Below are positions 1-8,999 of a DNA stretch of 64,000 nucleotides, piece after piece (positions within the stretch are counted from its first letter, which is position 1; every line of letters starts with the position of its first letter). The notes under the pieces were generated by a model. It was not told the origin of the DNA. It searched no databases and worked only from the letters and a program-made list of their open reading frames with translations. The stretch is taken from contig CP070674.1 of assembly GCA_020351995.1 (NCBI GenBank), forward strand, positions 381,261-445,260, written 5' to 3'. The position numbers were made by a program, and so were the translations under genes. The stretch is from Candidatus Zixiibacteriota bacterium. Lineage in GTDB: Bacteria > Zixibacteria > MSB-5A5 > GN15 > FEB-12.

Positions 1-327
1 GAGTTCACGTTTATGGACAGTAAGACTTTCGAGCAGATTGCCATACCTGTAGACAATCTTGGTGACGCCCGCTGGTACCTGCTTGAGAACGAAGAATACC
101 GCGTGCTTTTTCTCGATAATCAGGCCATCTCAGTTGAGCTTCCGGCATCGGTAATTTTAGATGTTGTTGAAACCGAGCCATCAGCGCGGGGTGACACGGT
201 CACGAATATAACCAAGCCGGCCAAGCTGGTCACCGGACTGGTCGTGAAGGTGCCTCCTTTTGTTAAAGAAGGGGATAAAGTTAAGGTAGATACTCGCACC
301 GGTGAGTACCTGGAACGAGCCAACTGA
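1..327 (+). CDS. efp: Elongation factor P, C-terminal part (5' end outside window)
   Basis: EF-P enters stalled ribosomes and promotes peptide bonds at polyproline stretches in the cytoplasm. The window opens inside the gene: the four codons before the ATG at 13 read E-F-T-F in frame, so that ATG is an internal Met. About 108 residues are visible, against roughly 185 for the family. Domain I with its modified tip residue is therefore missing, and domain II (part) and domain III are present. Family marks are 'FMDSKTFEQIAI', 'VVETEPSARGDT' and the C-terminal 'VKVPPFVKEGDKVKVDTRTG'. The stop lies 3 bases before the RNase HIII gene, so the two are likely co-transcribed. Identification is firm; which Lys/Arg modification system applies cannot be seen here. 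Confidence 0.95.
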   Translation, partial: EFTFMDSKTFEQIAIPVDNLGDARWYLLENEEYRVLFLDNQAISVELPASVILDVVETEPSARGDTVTNITKPAKLVTGLVVKVPPFVKEGDKVKVDTRTGEYLERAN

Positions 328-330
328 TCT

Positions 331-981
331 ATGAAGAACCCCCATCGGGTGATTGGAGTTGATGAGTCGGGTAAGGGAGACTTCTTCGGTCCGCTGGTGA
401 TAGCCTCGTTTCTCGCCGACGATTCCGACCTGGTACTGCTAAAAGCCCTGGGTGTCCGCGACGGCAAATCAATCTCCGATAAGAGAATTCTGGAAATAGA
501 TGGCGACCTTCGTGCCGATTTTTCCCACTCAGTCATAGTAGTCCCGCCGAAGGAATATAACCGTCGGTATAAGAAGACAAAGAATCTCAATAAGCTGTTG
601 GCCGACGGGCACGCCGAGGCGATCGACAGATTGCTGTCCATCCACCCCGCCGAGATGGCTATTTCAGACAAGTTTGGCAAGACGGAATTGGTGGAAAATG
701 CCCTCAAGCATAAGCGGCGCAGCGTCAAACTCGAACAAATCGTCCGCGGTGAGAGCATCCCCCAGGTAGCTGCCGCCTCGATCCTGGCGCGGGCCCGCTT
801 TATCCAGGAGATGGACGGTCTCTCCGCGAAATACGGCATGGCTCTGCCCCGGGGGGCGGCCGCGGTTGTGGATCAAGCTGGAAGGGAACTCGTCAGGTTA
901 TTCGGCGCTGACGTTCTCATGGATGCTGCCAAGATCCATTTCAAGAACTATCATCGAATCGTCAATCCGACTCTCTTTTAG
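331..981 (+). CDS. rnhC: Ribonuclease HIII, short form without the N-terminal TBP-like domain
   Basis: Cuts the RNA strand of RNA-DNA hybrids using metal ions. The N-terminal motif 'GVDESGKGDFFGPLV' is the RNase HIII signature (RNase HII has DEAGRGPLAG) and carries the first Asp-Glu pair of the DEDD/DEGE-type active site. A further candidate acidic residue is in 'ISDKFG'. 'SIPQVAAASILARARF' and 'KYGMALPRGA' followed by 'AKIHFKNYHRI' match the rest of the catalytic core. The product is 216 residues; typical RNase HIII is near 300 because of an N-terminal TBP-like substrate-binding domain. That domain cannot be encoded here, since efp ends 3 bases upstream. The enzyme is therefore reduced to its catalytic core. 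The start at 331 is the only ATG that retains the whole core. Confidence 0.85.
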   Translation: MKNPHRVIGVDESGKGDFFGPLVIASFLADDSDLVLLKALGVRDGKSISDKRILEIDGDLRADFSHSVIVVPPKEYNRRYKKTKNLNKLLADGHAEAIDRLLSIHPAEMAISDKFGKTELVENALKHKRRSVKLEQIVRGESIPQVAAASILARARFIQEMDGLSAKYGMALPRGAAAVVDQAGRELVRLFGADVLMDAAKIHFKNYHRIVNPTLF

Positions 982-990
982 GAATAAAAA

Positions 991-1013
991 AAACCGGACT
1001 CAAAGTCCGGTTT
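991..1013. terminator. Bidirectional intrinsic terminator between convergent genes
   Basis: A perfect 10-bp stem (AAACCGGACT / AGTCCGGTTT) with a 3-base loop sits between the convergent rnhC (+) and lipoprotein gene (-). An A-run at 986-993 gives a U-tract on the minus strand, and TTTCCTT follows on the plus strand. It probably ends transcription from both sides. Confidence 0.85.
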
Positions 1014-1035
1014 CCTTATCGTTTCAAGGGGATAC

Positions 1036-1773
1036 TCAACGGCCAAAATCTATCAGTTCGCCGACTACATCACCTCGCGGATAGCTGCCATCCGTGGTGC
1101 CGATGATGTACTTGACTAAACCGACGCCCGCGGCATACCAGTAATAGTTCTTTTTGCCGGGGGTGGAGCCTTCGTTGTAGATCTTGATCGTATTACTCAG
1201 ATACAGCCCGTTGCTGAGCTCGAGCTGTTCTTCCCCGATTACGGTCATGGTGTTCCCACCGGTCGTCGGAATTGTCTTGGCCGACGTATCATCAAAGATC
1301 GACGAGTCATCGTCATCAACTATTCCCGTGATGATGTCGGTGAAGCCTTCGTCATCATAAGTGTCGGAGAATCTTTCCCAACTGTTTCCGGCGATTAACG
1401 GAAAGCCGAGAATCTTTTCCGGATCGGCATCGACGCCATCGTAGAAGAACGCGGCATCCGTTGTCATTACGACATACCCCGTGTCATAAAAGGCGCCGTC
1501 GTCAGAAAACCATTCATAGGCCGTAACCGCGCCATTCTGGACCTGCCGACCTATGGTGAGGGTGATGGTCTGGTTGCCACCCGCGGCATGGCTGACCAGA
1601 TAGACAGTGCTGAAACCCTCGGCCACTGGCAGGAAGTAGCCTGTCTCTGTTGGCAGGTTGAAGTCGTCCTCCGATATAACGGTCTCTATGGAATTGTCGG
1701 AGCAACCCAACCAGCAGCAGGCCACGAGACAGAAAACTGCCAAGGTTGCGATACTTGCGAATCGGGATATCAT
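1036..1773 (-). CDS. Putative lipoprotein of unknown function
   Basis: No family was recognised. The 245-residue product starts with a hydrophobic signal ending in 'CCWLGCSD', a convincing lipobox (LGC), so the mature protein would begin at the Cys near residue 24 and be lipid-anchored in the envelope. The rest is rich in Thr, Gly, Asp and aromatic residues, with an acidic stretch 'GIVDDDDSSIFDDT' in the middle. This suggests a beta-rich extracytoplasmic domain. The gene has its own SD (AAGGGAGG, about 6 bases before the ATG) and ends at the shared terminator with rnhC. It is transcribed divergently from the sensor genes starting at 2052. Confidence is high that it is a real exported protein; there is no functional assignment. 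Confidence 0.7.
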   Translation of the reverse strand: MISRFASIATLAVFCLVACCWLGCSDNSIETVISEDDFNLPTETGYFLPVAEGFSTVYLVSHAAGGNQTITLTIGRQVQNGAVTAYEWFSDDGAFYDTGYVVMTTDAAFFYDGVDADPEKILGFPLIAGNSWERFSDTYDDEGFTDIITGIVDDDDSSIFDDTSAKTIPTTGGNTMTVIGEEQLELSNGLYLSNTIKIYNEGSTPGKKNYYWYAAGVGLVKYIIGTTDGSYPRGDVVGELIDFGR

Positions 1774-2051
1774 AGAGGCACCTCCCTTAAAGGTTCTGGG
1801 GATTGCAAATTGTTTCGTTCTTGGTAGAGCAATCGCAATGCCGGGAAGCGGAGGCGCTATAATTGATTGTAGTCCCGTCGGTTACGGATTACATATAATG
1901 TAACACATTAGGTTGAAAGTTAAGAAACTATTGGGCTCAACCAACATAGAAGCGGTGGCGGCCAATATGGCTGCGGCCTAACGAATACATACGCTTGTGC
2001 CGATAATTTAGATAATAGTATTGAGTTACCTGGTTCAGGAGGGTTCGGCAT

Positions 2052-4103
2052 ATGCACCTTTTCGATTTTGCCGGGGCCGTTGTCTTCCTTCTGGCTCTGA
2101 TAGCTGTTTCAAGATTCAGCAGATACATTACGGCCCAGGACCGAGAAGCCTACAATCATGTCGTTACCGGACTGGTGATTTTGGCCATCATTTCACTGTC
2201 CAAGATATATAGTGATGCAGGACTGTTCGGTCGGACTCCATTTGTGTCCGAGCCGCTTTTTTTCAAGTTACTGTTCTGGATCGGCATGATTACCGGGCTG
2301 GTTTTTCTCATCAGCGGTGTCACCAACTGGGTGCCGCTGTCACGCTCATATCGCAAGTACAACAAAGAACGGATACAGAAGCTTGAACTGATCAAGAGAG
2401 TAGAGCAGTTACTGCGGGTGGAGAGCAGACTGCCGGTGGTGTTGAAGAAGACACTCGACCATATGGTCAGTTCATATGATCTTTCCCGGGGCGCGATCTA
2501 TCTGTACTCGAGGAAACGCAACGCAATGGTCTGGCTCGGTTCGTCAGACGGCGGTCACGTCGTTTCGGACTTGACGAAAGTGGCCTTTGACATAGAGGCC
2601 GTAAAGGATTTGCCATTGAATCGCCATCAGAGCCCTGAGAACCTCATTGCCGAATTGCCCCGGGATACATCAATGCCGGAACTTGCCGTGCCGGTCATTA
2701 CTGGTGACTATCTCATCGGCTTCTTTCTGCTCTGGACCAAGCCGTCGGGCTCAATAGATGACGATGACAGAGTCAACATGAGAATTATCGGGGATATTAT
2801 CGGACATGAGGTATGCCATGAATTTCTGCAGCTGAAGCAGGATTTTCATAATGACCTTGATCTCTGGGTCAAAAACCTCAATCTGCAGATAGATTACCGG
2901 CGAGGTGCTCAACAGAATGTTACCGCTGTCGCCGAAGCTTTCCGTCGGCAGGTAAATGCGGAGTATTTGAGCCTTGTGATTGTCAAGGAGGAAGGCGCGG
3001 CTGTGCGCTTTACGGTCGGTGAGACGGGTGGATTGCTTACCGAGACAAATGTTGATTTTGGGAAGACTCCAGCGGTTGTAAGCACGGTATATCAGCAGGA
3101 ACAGGCCGTCTATATTGATGATCTCGGTGATCAGGCGGCGATCGAAACAGATGATATGCTCATCCGAAGCGGCAACAAGTCGCTGGCCGTGCTTCCGGTC
3201 AAGCACGGTGCGCGCACGGTCGGGGTACTGACTCTCGCCGCCCGACAACCGTTCGCTATAGGTAGAAACCACCGTCGATTCATTGAATCGGCCCTGCCCG
3301 CAATTGGGGGTATCGTTGACGCGGAGCAGCACCGTCTGGAACTGAGACGCAACGAGCGCCGCGGATTCATTCTTAACAGGCTCCTGAGCAGGATTGTTGA
3401 GGTCGAGAAGGCCGAGGATGTCTTTGCCACGGCAGCCAGCGTCATCAAGGCCGAGCTTCGACCCAGCGCGGTAAGAATCTCCAGTGTCGACAACAGGGGG
3501 GCTTTCATGGAGTCGCTCGCTCTCCAGATGACTGAGCCTACAACGACTATGCTGACTCCCGCCCGTGGCACGATGATACTTTCCTTGATGCCCTACCATC
3601 GGCTGGTGCTTGAGACGGGGCGGTTGATGATGATTAACCAGCAGAGCACCGATCGGCGCATGACGGAAGCCGAATCTAAGCAGGTATTTGGCGTCAAATT
3701 GAATTCCGCGCTTCTGGTTCCCGTAAAGGTCGGTTCGAAAACGGTGGGAATGATAAGCTTGGCCGAAACCAGGCACTGGAATAAACAACGGTTCACCCAG
3801 GATGATATTCAATTCGTCACTACCGTGGCGTCGATTCTCTCGGTGGCGCTGCGGTTGGCGAGAGCAAAGCTCGAGACCAGAGAAACTGTCAGGAAAAAAC
3901 TGGGCAAATTCGACCCTGAGGCCTACGCGCAGGCACGGGCACGGGGCCGCATTAAATCATCGCTTACCGGGATCCTTGGTTCGGTCGAATTTCTCAAAAC
4001 CCATAAACAGCCCACGGATAACGACCTGGAAAAGTGTCTGGCGATTATTGACAGGTCGGCCAGGCGAATTGGTGAATACGTAACGACTGACACCGGGAGA
4101 TAG
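2052..4103 (+). CDS. Membrane protein with three GAF-like domains and a His-less HisKA-like tail
   Basis: Likely a sensory partner of the hybrid kinase that follows 6 bases downstream. Residues 1-95 contain about three hydrophobic segments. After a short linker come three GAF-like domains, each ending in the same strand pattern: 'LAVPVITGDYLIGFFLLW', 'LAVLPVKHGARTVGVLTLAA' and 'LLVPVKVGSKTVGMISLAE'. The last 60 residues ('RGRIKSSLTGILGSVEFL') resemble a HisKA dimerisation helix, but no His is at the phospho-acceptor position and no ATPase domain follows. The protein cannot be a kinase alone. It may dimerise with, or act as scaffold for, the next protein. Start: CAGGAGG lies 9 bases before the ATG. 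Length is 683 residues. The ligand is unknown. Confidence 0.75.
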   Translation: MHLFDFAGAVVFLLALIAVSRFSRYITAQDREAYNHVVTGLVILAIISLSKIYSDAGLFGRTPFVSEPLFFKLLFWIGMITGLVFLISGVTNWVPLSRSYRKYNKERIQKLELIKRVEQLLRVESRLPVVLKKTLDHMVSSYDLSRGAIYLYSRKRNAMVWLGSSDGGHVVSDLTKVAFDIEAVKDLPLNRHQSPENLIAELPRDTSMPELAVPVITGDYLIGFFLLWTKPSGSIDDDDRVNMRIIGDIIGHEVCHEFLQLKQDFHNDLDLWVKNLNLQIDYRRGAQQNVTAVAEAFRRQVNAEYLSLVIVKEEGAAVRFTVGETGGLLTETNVDFGKTPAVVSTVYQQEQAVYIDDLGDQAAIETDDMLIRSGNKSLAVLPVKHGARTVGVLTLAARQPFAIGRNHRRFIESALPAIGGIVDAEQHRLELRRNERRGFILNRLLSRIVEVEKAEDVFATAASVIKAELRPSAVRISSVDNRGAFMESLALQMTEPTTTMLTPARGTMILSLMPYHRLVLETGRLMMINQQSTDRRMTEAESKQVFGVKLNSALLVPVKVGSKTVGMISLAETRHWNKQRFTQDDIQFVTTVASILSVALRLARAKLETRETVRKKLGKFDPEAYAQARARGRIKSSLTGILGSVEFLKTHKQPTDNDLEKCLAIIDRSARRIGEYVTTDTGR

Positions 4104-4109
4104 GACTGT

Positions 4110-5807
4110 ATGGGCAACCAGACATATCCAGCCAAGTCCGATCGGGTAGCGGCTAATCAGTCGAGTGACCAGCAATGTTGCACCAGGTGTGGTCACGATG
4201 GACTGAAGAATCTTTCGGCGGTGTTTGAGCTTAGAGCCGGGGAATACAAGCTGAGTGAACTGGCCTCCAGGATAGCTGTTTGTGCCCGCAACATATTCTC
4301 CGGAGTGGACTTCTCGATCGTTTACCGGGATATCGGGACCGGAGCGTTTCAGCTTAAGGACTGCACCGGCGAGCGTCTTAATGCCGAGCTTGTCCTCAAC
4401 ACGGCCCGGGAACAGATGACTCAGTTGTGTTTGGGCCATGGGCGGTCCGGCGATGTCACGGAAGAATGGATAGCGGTTGGCTCTGATGACAACGCTGAGG
4501 ATTATTCGGTAATGGTCTTTCACCTCGGAACTACCCGAAAATACGACCTCCTGGTTACAGGCTTCACCAGCGATAACCGTCCCTTTGATTCCTGCGAAAA
4601 AGAGATGCTCACGGTCTTCTCTGCTGGTGCCAGGGCCACTTTTGAGGATGCTTTGTTGATTCGGGATGTCAAAAAGGCCAACCGGCTTCTCAAGGAGTCT
4701 TCCGACCAGCTGGCCACCGCTGAAACCCTGGCGGCGCTGACTGATATGACCTCCGGAATGGCCCATGATTTCAACAACGTCATAGGTGCTGTCATCGGTC
4801 GCGTTCAGTTGATGAAACTAAAGGTGACCGACGAAAAACTAATTAAAGATCTCAACAAGATTGAGAAGATGCTGCTGGAAGGAGCCGGAACCGTCCGTAG
4901 CATTCAGGAATTCACGACCTCTACCAAGTATAAGAAGACCCGCACGGTAAACCTGAACCAACTGATAACTGATTATTTCAGCCGTACCGACCATTCGTGG
5001 CGGAAACAGGCGGCGGCCAAGAATGTTCAGATTGAATTCAAACCCGCAGTCAGGGATGCCCTGGTCGACGGGTCGCCGCCCGACCTTGCGACCGTTCTGG
5101 ATAAGCTGGTGGAGAACGCTGTCGAGTACTCACATGATAATATGCCAGTCGAACTCATCCTTGAGCAGACCCGGAAGGATTATCGGTTGAGAGTGGTCAA
5201 CCGGGGAACTCTGATTAGCCAGGAGGTCGGCAAAAAGGTCTTTTATCCTTTCTTTACCACCAAAGACAGGCGGGGCGCCGGAATGGGTCTGGCCATAGTC
5301 CATGGCATTGTTGGGCGTCACAGCGGAAAGATAAGCGTGAATTCCAATGCCGAGAGCGGGACAGTGTTTGAAATCGAGTTGCCCAAAGCTGATGCGACCC
5401 GCGAGGATTCGGAAGTCACACACAGGCGTAAGAAAGTCCGCGATCTGCGCATTCTGGTTGTTGATGACGACGAGCAAATCCGAGAAGTTCTGACCGATAT
5501 GCTGGCCATAAATGGTCATACCATAACCTCCTGTTGCGACGGTTTCTCGGCTCTGGATGCCTTCCGGAAAGCCGATTTTGACATTGTTATTACCGATCTC
5601 GGCATGGCAGGAATGTCAGGGCTCGATCTGGCCGGACTAATCCACCAGGAAAAACCGGAAATCCCGGTTGCCTTGATCACCGGCTGGGGCTCGCAGTTAA
5701 ACCCCGACGAAATGGCCCTGAAGGGGGTTAAGGCGGTCGTTGCCAAGCCTTTCCACCTCGAGGAAATCCACAGCCTGGTCGAAAAGCTAATCGCTAACAA
5801 CAAGTAA
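4110..5807 (+). CDS. Hybrid histidine kinase (GAF - HisKA - HATPase - receiver)
   Basis: A soluble two-component protein of 565 residues. Near the N terminus is a 'CCTRCG' cysteine cluster (residues 23-28). A GAF-like domain (about 35-185) follows. The H-box 'MAHDFNNVIGAV' has the phospho-acceptor His at 219. The ATPase domain has an N-box near 330-340 ('KLVENAVEY') and a G-box 'GAGMGLAIVHG' near 389-399. The receiver domain (447-565) contains 'LVVDDDEQ' and the phospho-acceptor Asp at about 496 in 'VITDLGMAG', plus a conserved Lys in 'VAKPF'. No output domain follows, so the phosphate must pass on or the receiver must be autoregulatory. It starts 6 bases after the GAF membrane protein, which lacks a kinase core; together they look like one split sensory unit. 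Confidence 0.9.
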   Translation: MGNQTYPAKSDRVAANQSSDQQCCTRCGHDGLKNLSAVFELRAGEYKLSELASRIAVCARNIFSGVDFSIVYRDIGTGAFQLKDCTGERLNAELVLNTAREQMTQLCLGHGRSGDVTEEWIAVGSDDNAEDYSVMVFHLGTTRKYDLLVTGFTSDNRPFDSCEKEMLTVFSAGARATFEDALLIRDVKKANRLLKESSDQLATAETLAALTDMTSGMAHDFNNVIGAVIGRVQLMKLKVTDEKLIKDLNKIEKMLLEGAGTVRSIQEFTTSTKYKKTRTVNLNQLITDYFSRTDHSWRKQAAAKNVQIEFKPAVRDALVDGSPPDLATVLDKLVENAVEYSHDNMPVELILEQTRKDYRLRVVNRGTLISQEVGKKVFYPFFTTKDRRGAGMGLAIVHGIVGRHSGKISVNSNAESGTVFEIELPKADATREDSEVTHRRKKVRDLRILVVDDDEQIREVLTDMLAINGHTITSCCDGFSALDAFRKADFDIVITDLGMAGMSGLDLAGLIHQEKPEIPVALITGWGSQLNPDEMALKGVKAVVAKPFHLEEIHSLVEKLIANNK

Positions 5808-5815
5808 AAAAAGAT

Positions 5816-5843
5816 TTGCCTTTTTCGCTGGAAGGCATATATT
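5816..5843 (+). promoter_or_regulatory. Probable promoter of the riboflavin operon
   Basis: TTGCCT (5816-5821) and TATATT (5838-5843) are separated by 16 bases and lie just upstream of the FMN riboswitch aptamer, so the leader would begin a few bases before it. Assigned by pattern only. Confidence 0.6.
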
Positions 5844-5857
5844 TACCTGCAAATTGG

Positions 5858-5973
5858 ATCTTCGGGGCGAGGCGAAATTCCTCGACCGGCGGTTAAAGCC
5901 CGCGACCCGGGGTAGCACCCGGCTGAATCTGTGAAATCCAGATGCCGACGGTATAGTCCGGAAGGGAGAAGAT
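5858..5973 (+). promoter_or_regulatory. FMN riboswitch (RFN element) aptamer
   Basis: All hallmark blocks of the RFN element occur in order. They are the P1 strand ATCTTCGGGG, then 'GAAATTC', 'ACCGGCGG', 'AAAGCCCGCGA', a variable hairpin (GACCCGGGGTAGCACCCGGC region), 'GCCGACGGTATAGTCCGGA', and the closing strand GGGAGAAGAT. FMN binding is known to stabilise this fold and favour a downstream terminator. Such a terminator is present at 6001-6026, directly ahead of ribD, so high FMN should switch the operon off. Confidence 0.97.
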
Positions 5974-6000
5974 TTTCTCAGAGGTGTATCTCTGGCTACG

Positions 6001-6026
6001 CCCCGAAGCATATTTGGGGTTTTTTT
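6001..6026 (+). terminator. ribD: Riboswitch-controlled terminator abutting the ribD start codon
   Basis: The stem CCCCGAA / TTTGGGG (6001-6007 and 6013-6019) with a 5-base loop is followed by seven T (6020-6026). The ribD ATG begins at 6027. The 3' arm GGGG is also the only SD-like sequence before that ATG, so the same hairpin could act on both transcription and translation. A second small hairpin (CAGAG/CTCTG, 5979-5994) lies between aptamer and terminator. Confidence 0.85.
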
Positions 6027-7127
6027 ATGGCCGGAAGGCGTGACTCAAATTTCATGAGATATGCTCTTGACCTTGCTGAAAAGGGGCGCGGCAGAACATC
6101 CCCCAACCCCATGGTCGGTGCTGTCGTAGTATGCGGCGGGCGAATTGTCGGTGAAGGCTATCATCGAGCGCCAGGTAAGGAACATGCCGAAATCGCCGCG
6201 ATAAGAATGGCCGGTGACCATGCCCGTGGCGGCACCCTCTATGTGAATCTGGAGCCATGCAGTCATACCGGCAGGACCGGGCCCTGTACTGAAACTATTA
6301 TAGACGCCGGTATCAAGCGAGTGGTTCTGTCACTAAAGGATCCGAACCCGCTTGTCAATGGTAGAGGTATACGGCGGCTCCGAAAATACGGTATCACTGT
6401 CGAGTCGGGGCTGCTCCGGGAAGAAGCCAGACGGCTCAACGACATCTATCTCGGCTACCATGTTAACAAGCGACCGTACGTAATTCTAAAGCTGGCTCAG
6501 AGCCTTGACGGCCGAATCGCGACGACCACGGGGGCATCGAAATGGATTTCCTCAGTCCCATCAAGGCGCTTCGCCCACAAGCTCAGAGCCGAAGTTGATG
6601 CTGTCGTGGTTGGAGCCGGGACCGTTCGTCGTGACAACCCGACCCTCACCGTGCGACACGTGCGAGGACGCGACCCGTACCGAATCATTCTGTCCGGCTC
6701 CCTGGATATACCTGCCGGGTCGCGATTGTTGGTCAATAATGACGATCTGAAGACCGTTGTGGCGACGACCGGGATATCCGTGAACAGGCTAAGGGGAAAG
6801 GGTCTGAAGGGCAGTCCGATCCTGTGGACAGTAAAGAACTCCGCCAGGGGGCGTCTGGACCTTCATGACTTCGTCTCCAAGGCCGGAAGTTTCGGCCTCC
6901 AGTCGCTGTTAGTGGAAGGTGGTGCTTCTCTGGCCACCTCGTTTTTGCGGGCCGGATTGGTTGACAAATTGGTTGCCATCACGGCTCCCCTGGTTATCGG
7001 AGCGGGAATAAACGGCCTGGGAGACCTGGGTATAAATGAGATATCGGAGGCGGTCAGATTCGACTCCGCATATACCGTCCGGAGCGGTCCGGACACGATT
7101 TTCACGGGTTATGTGTCGAAAGGCTGA
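6027..7127 (+). CDS. ribD: Bifunctional diaminohydroxyphosphoribosylaminopyrimidine deaminase / 5-amino-6-(5-phosphoribosylamino)uracil reductase
   Basis: Performs the deamination and NADPH-dependent reduction steps of riboflavin synthesis. The deaminase domain (about 1-145) has the zinc site 'HAEIAAI' and 'PCSHTGRTGPC'. The reductase domain (about 150-366) begins with 'RPYVILKLAQSLDGRIA' and contains 'LLVEGGASLATSFL'. Length is 366 residues, normal for RibD. The start at 6027 gives the usual 10-residue lead before 'MRYALDLAEKGRG'; an internal ATG at 6054 is the alternative, with GGAAGG upstream. Reading further upstream would translate riboswitch RNA and is rejected. It is the first gene of the FMN-controlled operon, and ribE follows after 3 bases. 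Confidence 0.95.
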   Translation: MAGRRDSNFMRYALDLAEKGRGRTSPNPMVGAVVVCGGRIVGEGYHRAPGKEHAEIAAIRMAGDHARGGTLYVNLEPCSHTGRTGPCTETIIDAGIKRVVLSLKDPNPLVNGRGIRRLRKYGITVESGLLREEARRLNDIYLGYHVNKRPYVILKLAQSLDGRIATTTGASKWISSVPSRRFAHKLRAEVDAVVVGAGTVRRDNPTLTVRHVRGRDPYRIILSGSLDIPAGSRLLVNNDDLKTVVATTGISVNRLRGKGLKGSPILWTVKNSARGRLDLHDFVSKAGSFGLQSLLVEGGASLATSFLRAGLVDKLVAITAPLVIGAGINGLGDLGINEISEAVRFDSAYTVRSGPDTIFTGYVSKG

Positions 7128-7130
7128 ACG

Positions 7131-7766
7131 ATGTTTACGGGTTTAATAGAAACACTCGGTACTCTCGGCCGAATGACCAGACGCGGAAATTACCTGGTCT
7201 TGCAGATCGATGCCGGTTTCTCTGACGAGCCAATTCACATTGGAGAATCAGTTTGCTGCGACGGAGCCTGTCTGACCGTAACCTCAGCCAGAGATTCAGT
7301 CTTTACGGTGGATGTCTCGCAGGAGTCGCTATCGCGGACTATTGCGTCGGGGTATCGCATCGGCGCTAAGATCAACCTTGAGCGAGCGTTAAAAGCCGGC
7401 GACAGATTTGGCGGCCATATGGTCAGCGGGCACATCGACGACATTGGCACTGTCGAGCATGCCAGGAGGATCGGCGACTCGATCGAGCTGGCGGTAGTTT
7501 TCGACAGTCGCTACGACGATTTCGTGGTTGAAAAAGGATCGGTAGCGATAAACGGCGTATCGCTGACAGTTAACGATGTTGGCGGCGGAAGGTTAACAGT
7601 TAACGTTATACCGCTAACCGCGCAAATGACTAATCTGGGTGAAACGAAAAAAGGCGATAAGGTTAATTTGGAATTTGATATGATCGGAAAATATATAGCC
7701 AAAATGACTGATAAAGGTGAGAACACAAATCTTACCATTGAGAAATTAAGAGAAAGTGGATGGTAG
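7131..7766 (+). CDS. ribE: Riboflavin synthase, alpha chain
   Basis: Dismutates two 6,7-dimethyl-8-ribityllumazine molecules into riboflavin and the pyrimidine product. It starts with the family-typical '[12 protein letters not shown]'. Two lumazine-binding barrels occur in tandem. The first carries 'GACLTVTSA' and the linker '[13 protein letters not shown]' leads into the second, with '[14 protein letters not shown]'. Length is 211 residues, as usual. It begins 3 bases after ribD, with an AAAGG ribosome-binding site inside the ribD end, and overlaps the ribBA start by 7 bases, which suggests translational coupling. The symbol follows the ribE usage for riboflavin synthase; some systems call it ribC. 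Confidence 0.96.
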   Translation: MFTGLIETLGTLGRMTRRGNYLVLQIDAGFSDEPIHIGESVCCDGACLTVTSARDSVFTVDVSQESLSRTIASGYRIGAKINLERALKAGDRFGGHMVSGHIDDIGTVEHARRIGDSIELAVVFDSRYDDFVVEKGSVAINGVSLTVNDVGGGRLTVNVIPLTAQMTNLGETKKGDKVNLEFDMIGKYIAKMTDKGENTNLTIEKLRESGW

Positions 7767-8983
7767 ATATGAACGACAAATACAAGTTCAACACTATACC
7801 CGAGGCGATAGCGGACATTAGAGCCGGCAAGCATGTAATTGTGGTCGATGACGAGGATCGTGAAAACGAAGGCGACCTGATAATGGCCGCTGAAAAAGTG
7901 ACACCGGAGGCGATCAATTTCTTCGCCACCCACGGTCGAGGATTAATATGCGTGCTTCTGACCGAGGAGAGGATAGAGCAGTTGAAGTTGCATCCAATGG
8001 TGGAAAACAATACCGCCAAGCTCGGTACCCGGTTTACAGTGTCGGTTGACGCGGTGAACGGCACTACTACGGGCATCTCCGCTTACGACCGGGCCGTGAC
8101 CATACAGACCATCGTGGATGACAATAGCCGACCTGAAGACCTGGCCCGCCCGGGGCATATTTTTCCAATCAAGGCTCTGAAGGGAGGGGTTCTGTCACGG
8201 GCCGGTCACACTGAGGCCTCAACCGATCTGGCCAGGTTAGCGGGTCTGAAACCGGTCGGTGTGCTGTGTGAAATAATGGATGATGACGGGACCATGAAGC
8301 GCGTGCCCCAGTTGATGGAGTTCGCGCGGAAATATGACCTTAAGATAATCACTATCAAGGACCTTATAGCTTATCGCCGGGTAACGGAGAAGCTCGTACA
8401 GCTGGTTACCACTGTTAAATTGCCCACGGCATTCGGGGACTTTAAGCTACACCTGTACAAGTCCGATATCGATGACCACCATCATCTTGCCCTGACCAAA
8501 GGGGAAGTTGCCGGGAAAAAAGACGTTCTGGTGAGGGTTCATTCGATGTGCCTGACCGGCGACGTATTTGGCTCCAGCCGGTGTGATTGCGGTAACCAGC
8601 TTCATGCCGCTATGGAGATGGTGGAGAAAGAAGGCCTGGGTGTCATCCTGTATATGCGACAGGAGGGGCGGGGGATAGGTCTGGCCAACAAGATCCTCGC
8701 CTATGAACTTCAGGATAACGGTCGGGATACAGTCGAGGCCAACGAGGAACTGGGATTTGACGCCGATTTGCGCGATTACGGCATCGGGGCGCAGATCCTT
8801 GCCGACCTGGGATTATCATCTATAAGGCTTCTGACCAACAATCCCAGGAAGGTAATTGGCCTGAAAGGTTACGGCCTCGAAATCGTCGAGCGAATACCCA
8901 TTCAGGTCAGGCCCAATAAGATCAATATGGGTTACCTTGAAACCAAGCGCGATAAATTGGGACATTTGTTGAATCTCAAATAG
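7760..8983 (+). CDS. ribBA: 3,4-dihydroxy-2-butanone 4-phosphate synthase / GTP cyclohydrolase II
   Basis: A fusion supplying both precursors of riboflavin. The N-terminal half (about 1-200) is DHBP synthase, acting on ribulose 5-phosphate, with the acidic metal loop '[16 protein letters not shown]'. The C-terminal half (about 205-407) is GTP cyclohydrolase II, with zinc cysteines in '[15 protein letters not shown]' and the catalytic '[13 protein letters not shown]'. Length is 407 residues, typical of RibBA. The first ATG at 7760 overlaps the ribE stop. A second ATG at 7769 would remove only three residues and cannot be excluded. Both domains keep their key residues, so a bifunctional enzyme is expected. 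Confidence 0.96.
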   Translation: MVDMNDKYKFNTIPEAIADIRAGKHVIVVDDEDRENEGDLIMAAEKVTPEAINFFATHGRGLICVLLTEERIEQLKLHPMVENNTAKLGTRFTVSVDAVNGTTTGISAYDRAVTIQTIVDDNSRPEDLARPGHIFPIKALKGGVLSRAGHTEASTDLARLAGLKPVGVLCEIMDDDGTMKRVPQLMEFARKYDLKIITIKDLIAYRRVTEKLVQLVTTVKLPTAFGDFKLHLYKSDIDDHHHLALTKGEVAGKKDVLVRVHSMCLTGDVFGSSRCDCGNQLHAAMEMVEKEGLGVILYMRQEGRGIGLANKILAYELQDNGRDTVEANEELGFDADLRDYGIGAQILADLGLSSIRLLTNNPRKVIGLKGYGLEIVERIPIQVRPNKINMGYLETKRDKLGHLLNLK

Positions 8984-8999
8984 AAACGGAGACGGGTTA

